This document shows, piece after piece, positions 34,305-46,910 of a DNA stretch of 64,000 nucleotides. The notes under the pieces are model-generated. The model was not told the DNA's origin. It worked only from the letters and a program-made list of their open reading frames with translations, and did no database searches. The DNA is from Cytophagales bacterium (GTDB taxonomy: Bacteria; Bacteroidota; Bacteroidia; Cytophagales; Spirosomataceae), in contig JAAFKE010000013.1 of assembly GCA_013298215.1 (NCBI GenBank), forward strand, positions 16,364 through 80,363, given 5' to 3'. The translations under genes and the position numbers were made by a program. Numbering within the stretch: position 1 is the stretch's first letter; every line of letters begins with the position of its first letter.

Positions 34305-36653
34305 TTAGCGACTGACGGTCATAAAACGTGAAAATTCTTTTCCATTGTTCAATCGAACCAAATAAAAGTAAGTGCCCACTGGAACACCGCTTTTATCGGT
34401 CGCGCTGCGCTTGCCATCCCAGTCGTTTTTGTAATCTTCATTTTTATAAACCAATGCCCCGTCGCGGCCGTAGACCTCAACGCTCACTTTCAGGTTATTG
34501 GGTATGTTTTTAAGCACAAATAAATCGTTTAGTCCGTCGCCGTTCGGCGAAAAACCCTCGGGTACAAACGTCGCGTCGGCTTCGGTGGGCAGGGCATTGA
34601 GCCTCACAACGGTCGGCTCATTGTTATCGGTTGGGCTGCCATTGCGGTCGGGGTCGGCCTCGGGACCAGCCATTGAGGCATCAGTACAAACGGCTCCGTT
34701 TGCGCCTTCGGCGCGAGCAAGTGCCGTGTTATACAAAACATTGGTCGATGCACGGGCAATGTCTATTTCGATGTTCAAATTTATTTTCTTTCGCTGGCCT
34801 ACCTTTATTGTTTGGCCGCTGGCCAGCAGGTTGGTATTTTGGCCGCTGCCAGTGTAGGCATCGTTCAGTGTAAAATCGCCCGAGACCCACACAGGCCTTC
34901 CTACAATAATCGAACCATTCACGAGCATACTGTCCAAATTATCAACAACTTGTACGTTGGTCAGGTCGTTTTGCCCCATGTTCTCTACCACAATTACATA
35001 CGGTACAACGAACGAAGTGGCCAAACTACCCGCCGTAATCTCGCCAGCGTATTTGCTAATTCCTACCACGTTGGGCGTTGGATTGGCCTGTAATTTCAAC
35101 AAAAACGTGGTGGTTGTGCGCTGGCACGGCCCTGCGCTGTCGGGGTCGTTGGTTTCGTAGGCAACTGTAACTGTTTTGGCCGTTATGTCCTCCGCCGACG
35201 GCACGTAACTGGTCTTGGGGGTGTCTGTGCGTTCAAAAACACCCGTGCCATTGCTCTGCCAACGCCCGCCAGTGGCAGTGCCGCCCAGCGTGGCTTTGAG
35301 AAGATACTTGCCGTTTTCGATGCCGTCGGCGGCTATCTCTGCCGTGGGCGGGTTGCCCATGCAAACACCAATCGAATTTCGGCAATTGCTTAGTTTGGCT
35401 GTTACCTTGGCTGGCGCACTGAAACAGCCAGCGGGTGTTTTTTCAAAGATAAAATAAACGCCCTCGCCCACCGAACCTGGCACTGGTATCGGCAAAGTGG
35501 TTCTGAGGCTGTCGGTATAAACCGCAAAAGTGCTCCCTGGGGCAGAAAACGCCGACCGCAACGCCGACGATAGATCGACACTGGCAAAGGGGCAGGTGTT
35601 GTTTATTTCGGATGCCACGATGGGGCGGCGCAGTAGCGGATCGACCAGTATCTGAACCGCTGGCGATGGTTGGCTTCGGCAGGTTTCGGTCTTGCAAACG
35701 ACCGAGTAATTGGTGTTTTGGGTTGGTTTCACGACAATTTCAGATTTGCTTTCGCCCAACTTGGGACTGAAAACACCCGCGCCGTCCGACCATTCTAAAA
35801 TACCACCGCAGCCGTCGGCCACCAGCGAGAGTGCCTCACCGGAACAGAGGTGCGTTTTGGCTACTCTGATGATTGGCGCATTTGGCACACCCACCGCAAT
35901 TGTAGCGGGGGCGGAGGTAGTTTGGCAGCTTTCGGTCTGGCACAGAACCGTGTAAGTTGTTGTGGTTGAGGGTTTAACGGTTATTTCTTTACCAACTCCG
36001 CCCGACGACCATTTTGCGGTTCCTGCGCAATTATCCACGTTCAAAACCGCCGATTCGCCGTCGCAAATGGCGGTGCGGGAGGCTTTAATGAGTGGCACTT
36101 CGCTCACCACCACCGTGACCTCGTCGGCAAAACAGCTAATGCAACCAGACGCGGCCCGGCAAATGGCCGTGTACCGAACGGTTGTGGTGGGACGCACGGT
36201 TATCTCCGAGCCCACTTGGCTGTTCGACCAAGTGACCGCGCCCTCGCAACCCGTAGCCGACAGCACAACGGCCGCGCCGCTGCAAACAGTGGCGGCACTC
36301 GATTTGATGGTTGGGGTTTTGGGAATAAAAACGGCAACCTCCACGGGATTGCTGTTGGCACTTCGGCAGCGGTTGGTCTGGCAAAATGCGGTGTAGACAG
36401 TGGTTCGGTTTGGTTTGGAAGTCATGGCCACGCCCGTGCGCCCGTTCGACCAGATGATTGTACCTTCGCAGCTGCTCGACTCTAACAAAACTGGCGTACC
36501 CGCGCAAGTTTCGGTTTTGTTGGCCTTGATAATGGGAGCAGGCAAGTTGCCGCATACAGCTGTACTGTCGCCTGGGGTTTGCGCCATTGAGCGCTGGGTG
36601 CAAGCAATGCCAACGAGGGTAAAAATAACAGGTATGTAAGCAACTAATTTCAT
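34305..36653 (-). CDS. T9SS type-B sorted surface protein with Ig-like repeats (gliding-motility-associated C-terminal domain)
   Basis: A 782-residue secreted protein. Signal peptide MKLVAYIPVIFTLVGIACTQRSMAQ. Four ~75-residue repeats follow (each with a 'C.G..V.L....C.G...W' core and 'V.P...T.YT..C' end) at about residues 33-330, then one divergent Ig-like domain, a DUF11-like region (~530-640, YVIVVENMGQNDLTNVQVVD), and a C-terminal CHU_C/type-B sorting domain (~690-782) with the hallmark FVPEGFSPNGDGLNDLF and WDGKRS...VPVGTYFYLVRL. Such proteins are exported by T9SS and stay on the surface; the repeats suggest adhesion. The gene is 48 nt upstream of the PorE-like gene on the same strand. 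Confidence 0.9.
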   Translation of the reverse strand: MKLVAYIPVIFTLVGIACTQRSMAQTPGDSTAVCGNLPAPIIKANKTETCAGTPVLLESSSCEGTIIWSNGRTGVAMTSKPNRTTVYTAFCQTNRCRSANSNPVEVAVFIPKTPTIKSSAATVCSGAAVVLSATGCEGAVTWSNSQVGSEITVRPTTTVRYTAICRAASGCISCFADEVTVVVSEVPLIKASRTAICDGESAVLNVDNCAGTAKWSSGGVGKEITVKPSTTTTYTVLCQTESCQTTSAPATIAVGVPNAPIIRVAKTHLCSGEALSLVADGCGGILEWSDGAGVFSPKLGESKSEIVVKPTQNTNYSVVCKTETCRSQPSPAVQILVDPLLRRPIVASEINNTCPFASVDLSSALRSAFSAPGSTFAVYTDSLRTTLPIPVPGSVGEGVYFIFEKTPAGCFSAPAKVTAKLSNCRNSIGVCMGNPPTAEIAADGIENGKYLLKATLGGTATGGRWQSNGTGVFERTDTPKTSYVPSAEDITAKTVTVAYETNDPDSAGPCQRTTTTFLLKLQANPTPNVVGISKYAGEITAGSLATSFVVPYVIVVENMGQNDLTNVQVVDNLDSMLVNGSIIVGRPVWVSGDFTLNDAYTGSGQNTNLLASGQTIKVGQRKKINLNIEIDIARASTNVLYNTALARAEGANGAVCTDASMAGPEADPDRNGSPTDNNEPTVVRLNALPTEADATFVPEGFSPNGDGLNDLFVLKNIPNNLKVSVEVYGRDGALVYKNEDYKNDWDGKRSATDKSGVPVGTYFYLVRLNNGKEFSRFMTVSR

Positions 36654-37047
36654 CGTAAAGTCTAAAATAAAAACAGGACGGCCTCTAAGCTAATTTCGTG
36701 CCAAAATGTACCCATACCTCGTCTGACTGGTTTAATGGCCTCGTGTTTGGGTATATATTTAATCCAAAAGATTACTAAGATTTTGGCATATAAACAGTTA
36801 AATTCTGCGGGAGGCGCGAAAAAATGTACTTGTATCTTTTCGCTCCCAAGTTCAAGTTCAGCGTGCTACTAATTTACGCACAGGGTTGCACAAATCGTGC
36901 CAAGCTACCTAAAATGCACTTTATTGTAGCGGTCAGGGGCCAACGCGCGAAGAAAATATACTATAATAACCAACTAAAATGATTTTTTTGCCGCACCAAA
37001 GGCAACCCAAACACCCAAAACAGCATTGCTGCGGTGCGGGTGTTTTA
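36654..37047. other. 394-nt intergenic region without a supported gene
   Basis: Nothing coding was recognised. It contains an imperfect hairpin (GGGAG at 36809-36813 and CGAAAA at 36817-36822, pairing with TTTTCGCTCCC at 36837-36847), and two mutually exclusive hairpins near 36991-37045 (CCGCACC/GGTGCGG and AAACACCC/GGGTGTTT). The latter sit just after the stop of the gene at 37048 and may form a weak terminator, though no T-run follows on the minus strand. Confidence 0.5.
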
Positions 37048-38562
37048 TTAGTTCTTGGAGTCAGTATCCTGGATTTTGTACGAAATTTTATTGAGGTAAA
37101 AAACCTCCCGTCCGCCCGCCGTCCCCCGTTCTGAGGCTATTTTTTGGATACCATAGGCCAAAAAGTATGTATCGTACCAAGCCGTAAGCATGGCATCTTC
37201 GTTGTATAGCACCTTTTCGGAGTCTGAGCTGGTCTTTATTTTGAAGTTTTCGGGCTCTTTCACCACCTTGTTGCGCTCGATGACTTCGGTATGAATCTCG
37301 CCATCTTGCGGATACGCCAACACGAGCGCGTTGCCCTGCTGCGACACCTGCACCATCTCCATGAGGTCGTTGCTGGACAGGTCTTGTATCCCAAAACAAT
37401 TGTCCCAGAGCAGTTTACCGTTGCCATCGAACCCACAAACCAGCGCGTGGGTGTAGCGGTAGCCGTCGCCATTTTTCACGTTGAAAGTCCGCGCGTTGCT
37501 CACTCCCATGTCGTTCATGTTGTTGCTGATGCGATACTGGGGATAGAAAACCTCGGCCACCAGCACGTACTCATCGTTGGTTTTTATGATATTATGCACC
37601 AACATTCGGTAGCGCAGCTTTATCTCTCGGCCAGTTTCCTTTTTCTTGACGATCCGCTCCAACATTCGTTGTTTATGCCTGGGTTTGAGGTAGTTAAAAA
37701 AATTCTCTAATTCCGAAAACTCCACGTACTGAATCTTGGTGGTCTCCTCATCATCAAGTTTAGAAAAATACAATCCTTGCGAATACTGCGTACAACCCTG
37801 CGAGTAGTTGCCGACCAAAAGCGCCCCCTCGCCCTCAATCGGAATTATTCTTCCCGAAATGAGGCTGTTGCGCTCATTGCTCAACCGGTTGTTTTTGAGG
37901 AGTTTGCTGTCTTTGCTGTACGTTTTAATCTCAAACTGGCACTTGGATTTTTTGAAAGTATAAACCACCACATTGACGCGCTGGTTGGCTTCGTCGATCT
38001 CCAAGTTATTAATTTCGGCATTGTTGGCGTATAATCCTGGCAGTACTTTCACCGAGCGGTCGAACAACGAAAAGGCCACCACCAGGGGCCTCCCGTGGTA
38101 GGAGCCACCCAAATACGCCATATTGCCGAGTAGTTTGAAGTGCTGCACGTCGAGCTGGGTGAGGGTTTTGCCTTTGGTCACGTCGGTTTCGCCAGTGGTT
38201 AGTTCCATTTTTAGCACCTGTATATTGTCCGTTTCGGTTTCCATAAAGAGCCAATACAAAAAACCGTTTGTTTGGTAGTGGCGCACGGCACGGTAGCCAA
38301 AATCCAGGTTGAGCGTTGTGCGCCACGTTTCTTTAAGGTCGGCGTTGTAGTTTATGAACGTCCAAGTTTCGGCGGCATCGCCAAAGTATTCCTCTTTTTT
38401 GACGGTCAATAAAACCCCGTCTTTGCCCAAAGGCACTACTTCGTATTTTTCTTGGCCGTTGGGGTTGGTTTTTATTTCTAAGCGCAATGTTTGTTCCAAT
38501 TGCCCCAAAACAGGCGCAACCGCAGACCCCCAAATCAATAAAAATACGTACAGGCGTTTCAT
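37048..38562 (-). CDS. Exported protein of unknown function, 504 residues
   Basis: Not recognised as any family. The start chosen is ATG 38562 (MKRLYVFLLIWGSAVAPVLGQ), which begins a Sec signal peptide and lies 7 nt after a complete promoter, so the 13-residue upstream extension is not used. The mature part has a repeated strand-rich pattern such as 'GFLYWLFMETETDNIQVLKMEL', 'DEYVLVAEVFYPQYRISNNM' and 'FDGNGKLLWDNCFGIQD', reminiscent of a beta-propeller or of periplasmic sensor-like proteins of Cytophagales. There are two Cys pairs at most. A secreted role is likely; nothing more can be said. Confidence 0.75.
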   Translation of the reverse strand: MKRLYVFLLIWGSAVAPVLGQLEQTLRLEIKTNPNGQEKYEVVPLGKDGVLLTVKKEEYFGDAAETWTFINYNADLKETWRTTLNLDFGYRAVRHYQTNGFLYWLFMETETDNIQVLKMELTTGETDVTKGKTLTQLDVQHFKLLGNMAYLGGSYHGRPLVVAFSLFDRSVKVLPGLYANNAEINNLEIDEANQRVNVVVYTFKKSKCQFEIKTYSKDSKLLKNNRLSNERNSLISGRIIPIEGEGALLVGNYSQGCTQYSQGLYFSKLDDEETTKIQYVEFSELENFFNYLKPRHKQRMLERIVKKKETGREIKLRYRMLVHNIIKTNDEYVLVAEVFYPQYRISNNMNDMGVSNARTFNVKNGDGYRYTHALVCGFDGNGKLLWDNCFGIQDLSSNDLMEMVQVSQQGNALVLAYPQDGEIHTEVIERNKVVKEPENFKIKTSSDSEKVLYNEDAMLTAWYDTYFLAYGIQKIASERGTAGGREVFYLNKISYKIQDTDSKN

Positions 38563-38568
38563 GCAAAG

Positions 38569-38597
38569 CAAAGCTAAAGTAGATCGAAAGTTACAAA
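38569..38597 (-). promoter_or_regulatory. Promoter abutting the start codon of the 504-residue exported protein
   Basis: Minus-strand TTTG (38597-38594), 17 nt, then TAGCTTTG (38576-38569). The -7 box ends 6 nt before the ATG at 38562, predicting a leaderless or nearly leaderless mRNA. An alternative TTG at 38601-38599 gives a 22-nt spacer. Confidence 0.6.
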
Positions 38598-38658
38598 ACA
38601 ATTATTGACGCACCAATCATTTTCTCAATCCAAAAGCAATCTCTTTGCATTTTTACCG

Positions 38659-38666
38659 TAATTTTG
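38659..38666 (+). promoter_or_regulatory. -7 element for argS
   Basis: TAATTTTG fits TAnnTTTG and predicts a start about 46 nt before the ATG at 38719. No well-spaced TTG was found. Confidence 0.4.
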
Positions 38667-38718
38667 CGGCCACCGCAGTGGCAATTGTTCCACTCGTTTA
38701 CCGTTTTTATTGTTTGTT

Positions 38719-40497
38719 ATGACCTTAGAATTACAATTAAAAAATCATATTCGGCAGGCACTTTTGGCACTATATCAATTGTCGGAAAACGACGTGGTGC
38801 TGCAACCCACCAAAAAAGATTTTGAGGGTTTTTATACTTTTGTGACTTTCGGCCTCACCAAAGCGCTCCGCAAACCGCCCGTTCAGATTGGCCAGGAGCT
38901 GGGGCAATATTTGCTGCTGCACGCGCCGCAAGTGTCGGCCTTCAACGTGGTGCAGGGCTTTTTGAACCTGAGCATACACGACCAAACTTGGGTTGGGTTG
39001 TTGAATGAGATTATTGCCGACAAAAATTTTGGCACAAAACCTGCCAACGGACACTCTGCGATGGTGGAGTTTTCGTCGCCCAACACCAACAAACCCCTGC
39101 ACTTGGGGCACTTGCGCAATGTTTTCCTGGGCGATTCGATCAGCAGAATCCTAAAAGCCGACGGCAACGAGGTAGTCAAGACGTGTTTGGTCAACGACCG
39201 GGGCATTCATATTTGTAAGTCTATGCTGGCCTACCAGCACCTTGGCAACGGCGAAACGCCCCAAAGTGCGGGCTTGAAAGGCGACCACCTGATTGGCAAA
39301 TACTACGTTTTGTTCGACCGCGAGTACAAACGGCAAGTCGAAGCATTAACGGCTACGGGCCTGCCCGAAGAGGAGGCCAAAAAGCAAGCCCCGTGGATGA
39401 AAGAAGCCCAGCAAATGCTCCAGAAATGGGAGCAAAACGACCCCGACACCCGAACCCTCTGGCAACAAATGAACCAGTGGGTGTACGACGGATTCGGCGA
39501 AACGTACCAAAAAATTGGGGCAAATTTTGACAAAGTGTACTACGAATCCCAAACGTATTTACTCGGAAAAGACCTGGTGGCCGATGGCCTGACAACCGGG
39601 GTATTTTTTACGAAACCCGACGGTTCGGTCTGGATTGATTTGACCGACGAGGGGCTCGACCAAAAATTGGTGCTCCGCGCCGACGGTACGTCGGTGTACA
39701 TGACCCAAGATTTGGGAACAACCGACCTTAAATTTAAAGACTACGGCAACGACCGCTCCATTTGGGTGGTGGGCAACGAGCAAGACTACCATTTTTCGGT
39801 GTTGTTTAAGATCATGAAACGCCTTGGCCGCAGCTACGCGGATGGTTGCCACCACCTGTCTTACGGCATGGTCGATTTGCCGAGTGGCAAGATGAAGTCG
39901 CGCGAGGGAACGGTGGTAGATGCCGACGAACTGATTGCCGAGGTGACAGCCGCCGCCGAAACGGAGGGAAACTCGAAGGGAAAATTAGACGACTTCCCCG
40001 CCAGCGAGAAAACCCAGCTCTTTTCGATGCTCGGTTTGGGGGCTTTGAAATACTATTTATTGAAGGTAGATCCCCAGAAAAGAATGCTCTTCAACCCCGC
40101 CGAGTCGGTAGAACTGCACGGCAACACGGGGCCGTTTATTCAATATACCCACGCCCGCATTCGGTCGGTGTTGCGGAAAGCCCACGCCATGGAAGTGCCA
40201 TTGGGCGCGGTAGCCTCAGATGTGGCGCTGCAAAACTCGGAAAGAGAACTCATTTTTTTGCTGACCCAATACCCCGAGCGCGTGGCCGATGCCGCCCGCG
40301 ACTACTCGCCAGCTTTTGTGGCGCAGTATGCCTACGACCTGGCCAAAGGCTACAACTCGTTCTACGCCGAAGTAAGTATTTTGGGCGAAACCGACCCCGT
40401 AACACTCAGTGCGCGGGTGTGCCTGTCGAACGCCGTGGGCTTAACCCTCAAAAAAGCCACTGCGCTGCTGGGCATAGACGTACCCGAGCGAATGTAG
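38719..40497 (+). CDS. argS: Arginyl-tRNA synthetase
   Basis: Charges tRNA(Arg) with arginine. 592 residues from ATG 38719 (MTLELQLKNH); an in-frame TTG nine bases earlier is less likely. The N-terminal additional domain (residues 1-105) is followed by the class I core with SSPNTNKPLHLGHLRN (HIGH-type motif), the catalytic-core stretch VWIDLTDEGLDQKLVLRADGT, and a KMSKS-equivalent GKMKSREGTVVDAD. The C-terminal anticodon-binding domain is intact, ending ALLGIDVPERM. It converges with the DUF3299-like gene, 14 nt between stops. Confidence 0.97.
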   Translation: MTLELQLKNHIRQALLALYQLSENDVVLQPTKKDFEGFYTFVTFGLTKALRKPPVQIGQELGQYLLLHAPQVSAFNVVQGFLNLSIHDQTWVGLLNEIIADKNFGTKPANGHSAMVEFSSPNTNKPLHLGHLRNVFLGDSISRILKADGNEVVKTCLVNDRGIHICKSMLAYQHLGNGETPQSAGLKGDHLIGKYYVLFDREYKRQVEALTATGLPEEEAKKQAPWMKEAQQMLQKWEQNDPDTRTLWQQMNQWVYDGFGETYQKIGANFDKVYYESQTYLLGKDLVADGLTTGVFFTKPDGSVWIDLTDEGLDQKLVLRADGTSVYMTQDLGTTDLKFKDYGNDRSIWVVGNEQDYHFSVLFKIMKRLGRSYADGCHHLSYGMVDLPSGKMKSREGTVVDADELIAEVTAAAETEGNSKGKLDDFPASEKTQLFSMLGLGALKYYLLKVDPQKRMLFNPAESVELHGNTGPFIQYTHARIRSVLRKAHAMEVPLGAVASDVALQNSERELIFLLTQYPERVADAARDYSPAFVAQYAYDLAKGYNSFYAEVSILGETDPVTLSARVCLSNAVGLTLKKATALLGIDVPERM

Positions 40498-40511
40498 CCA
40501 ACGGAGGCGCG

Positions 40512-40955
40512 TCAATCGGCGATTTCGGCGTTGGTAAGAATGTAGTTCATCTCGTAAATATCATCGGCATTCAGTTTCAGGACTCCTTTTAGGGCGTGGC
40601 GTTCGTCGGTTTTAAACTTGCGTTTGTTGCTCTTAAATTTTAGTCCCATCACTGTTTCGGGGCCAGCGCCGCCGCAAAAAAAGCAGGCCGCCATCGGAAA
40701 CGCCGACAGCACGTACAAGTTTGCCTCAATGTCCACGGGCAGCACGTAGCCCGTAATTGTCACCTCTTTGCCGCTCAGTTTATTGATGTTCGGCCCGAAG
40801 GTGGGATACAACATAAAAACGGATTCTTCGGCGTACCATTTTTTCTTGAAAGTTACGTCGCGCAGGGTCTCCCACGTAATTTTAGTAGGTTCTAAGCGGT
40901 TGGGCGCGAAAGCCATTAGCGCAATGGCAACAAAAAGGACTGCGTATTTTTTCAT
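40512..40955 (-). CDS. DUF3299-like exported protein
   Basis: 147 residues with a signal peptide (MKKYAVLFVAIALMAFA). The conserved block is WETLRDVTFKKKWYAEE, LSGKEVTITGYVLPVDIEA, LSAFPMAACFFCGGAGPET and ALKGVLKLNADDIYEMNYIL, matching the DUF3299 pattern with its CFFCGG cysteine motif, which suggests metal binding or a lipoprotein-like partner role. It follows the ABC permease gene on the same strand with a 121-nt AT-rich gap; homologues elsewhere are found with the same type of permease, so the two probably work together. Confidence 0.75.
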   Translation of the reverse strand: MKKYAVLFVAIALMAFAPNRLEPTKITWETLRDVTFKKKWYAEESVFMLYPTFGPNINKLSGKEVTITGYVLPVDIEANLYVLSAFPMAACFFCGGAGPETVMGLKFKSNKRKFKTDERHALKGVLKLNADDIYEMNYILTNAEIAD

Positions 40956-41076
40956 TTTTTAATAAAATTATGTTCTAAAAATTAAGTAGTTGTAATTAAA
41001 CAATCGACTTTTTTTAGTTTATAACTGTTTAATTATAATACGTTTATTCAATAATTCATTCATTCAACATGATTAC

Positions 41077-42303
41077 TTATTCCTCGGCCAGGGTTCTTGA
41101 TATATTAATTTTGTAAACTCCCAACGACGGCAGTGTCGCCGCTACAACTCCCACCAAAACGGCTCCGCCAAGCAACCAGACCTCTTCGATCAGTATTCCG
41201 AAATTGTTAAAATCGTAACGAAAGTTTTGCTCGGTTTGTTGGCTAAAAATCAATAAACCAACCCGACTCATCAAAATGCCCGCCACGTAGCCAACCACCG
41301 CCAGCGTGAGCCCTTCGATCAAGAGCAACAAAAATAATTGGGTTCTGACGGCACCCATCGACAGCATCAGGGCCATTTCGTACTTGCGTTCTTTCAACGA
41401 ATTGTAGAGCGAAATCAGTACGCTCACCCCCGCAATAAAAATGATAATAAAAGCAATGGCTTGCAGCGTGTCTAAACCCACGCCCATGAGCGAAAACAAC
41501 CGATTGATCTCGAACGCTGGCACGGCGGCTTGCATTTTGGTGTTTTCGTTGATGAACCTCGGCAGCACAATGAGGCCCATGGGGTTTCTGAATTTTACTA
41601 ACAAACTCGTAATCTCCTCCGACGCGCTGGTTTGGGTGCTACTGCTGTCGTCGGCCATGAGCAAGTCGGTGGCCGATTGGCTCTCGTGCCCGGCATGGAT
41701 GCCCCAGACGCTCGACACGTTGGTCACGATTGTTTGGTCGAGTACCGAGTTATTGTACTCAAAAATGCCCACAACCTTGTATTTTTTGTTGTCGTGCACA
41801 TCGCCCGAGTTGTCGTAGCCGTGCATCCCCGCAAAGCTATCGTTTAGTTTTAGGCCAGTGGCGGCGGCTACCTTTGCCCCAACACAAACCTCAAGGTCTT
41901 TGCTAAACAACCGTCCGTCGGTTAGTTTTCCGTCGAAATGGCCCACGTATTTTTGGTTCGTTCCCACAATGCGGAAGCCTTGGTAGTTGTCGCCCATGGC
42001 CAGCGGAATGGCCATTTTTACCATCGGATTGCGCATGATACGCTGCGCATCGGCCAAAGATACGTTTCCAGTGGGTGCGTCAATCTGGTAAATACTCGAC
42101 AGGATCAACTGCAACGGGCTGCCCTTTGCGCCCACCACCATGTCGATGCCGCGCAGGTTGCGCTTAAATTTGTCGTCCAACTGCTTGTTGAGCAACAGCA
42201 AAAGCGAGATCAGCCCGATGCCAAGCGCCATGAGCAAAGCGCTCAAAAAACTGTTCAGCTTTTTGTCTTTCAGATTGGCCCAACTTATTTTGAATAGATT
42301 CAT
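41077..42303 (-). CDS. MacB/FtsX-type ABC transporter permease without adjacent ATPase
   Basis: A 408-residue permease: one N-terminal helix (about 17-37), a large periplasmic domain, and three C-terminal helices (about 283-303, 325-345, 375-395). The frame extends upstream to 42501, but the start is ATG 42303 (MNLFKISWANLKDKKLNSFL), the family's normal beginning. The GIDMVVGAKGSPLQLILSS segment and SGDVHDNKKYKVVGIF are typical of the permease subgroup that accompanies DUF3299 proteins. The expected ATP-binding subunit should lie upstream, but that side is the divergent beta-galactosidase gene. A -7 box (TACCTTTG, 42416-42409 minus) lies about 105 nt upstream. Confidence 0.88.
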   Translation of the reverse strand: MNLFKISWANLKDKKLNSFLSALLMALGIGLISLLLLLNKQLDDKFKRNLRGIDMVVGAKGSPLQLILSSIYQIDAPTGNVSLADAQRIMRNPMVKMAIPLAMGDNYQGFRIVGTNQKYVGHFDGKLTDGRLFSKDLEVCVGAKVAAATGLKLNDSFAGMHGYDNSGDVHDNKKYKVVGIFEYNNSVLDQTIVTNVSSVWGIHAGHESQSATDLLMADDSSSTQTSASEEITSLLVKFRNPMGLIVLPRFINENTKMQAAVPAFEINRLFSLMGVGLDTLQAIAFIIIFIAGVSVLISLYNSLKERKYEMALMLSMGAVRTQLFLLLLIEGLTLAVVGYVAGILMSRVGLLIFSQQTEQNFRYDFNNFGILIEEVWLLGGAVLVGVVAATLPSLGVYKINISRTLAEE

Positions 42304-42408
42304 GCGTGGTCTTTTTGGGTGTTTGCTAATCTTGGCGGCCAAATAAGCAGTGCCTGATGGCGATTGAAAGTATATTTTTTTGCATTTTGCAACTTCGTTG
42401 CGCCTCCG

Positions 42409-42416
42409 CAAAGGTA
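42409..42416 (-). promoter_or_regulatory. -7 element for the ABC permease and DUF3299-like genes
   Basis: Minus-strand TACCTTTG matches TAnnTTTG; predicted leader about 100 nt. No clear TTG at the right spacing. The rest of 42304-42463 holds no gene, and is the divergent control region for the permease and the GH2-GH5 gene. Confidence 0.4.
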
Positions 42417-42460
42417 ATATATTCTTTGCGTTGGCGTTTAGATTTTGTAAAACCAATTGA

Positions 42461-46846
<4,386 letters not shown>

Positions 46847-46862
46847 AAGAGGATTTCAACAA

Positions 46863-46893
46863 AAAAAAGGCAACGAAGTTCGTTGCCTTTTTT
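46863..46893. terminator. Bidirectional intrinsic terminator
   Basis: A 13-bp stem AAAAAAGGCAACG / CGTTGCCTTTTTT with a 5-nt loop (AAGTT). A-runs and T-runs on both sides allow it to stop transcription of the GH2-GH5 gene and of the decayed TonB-receptor gene on the other strand. Confidence 0.85.
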
Positions 46894-46910
46894 GGTTCAC
46901 TTTTCATCTC

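Noticed and set aside
36654..37047. tRNA or structured RNA in the long intergenic stretch
   Set aside because: No cloverleaf, GGTTC loop or CCA-type end was found; only weak hairpins are present.
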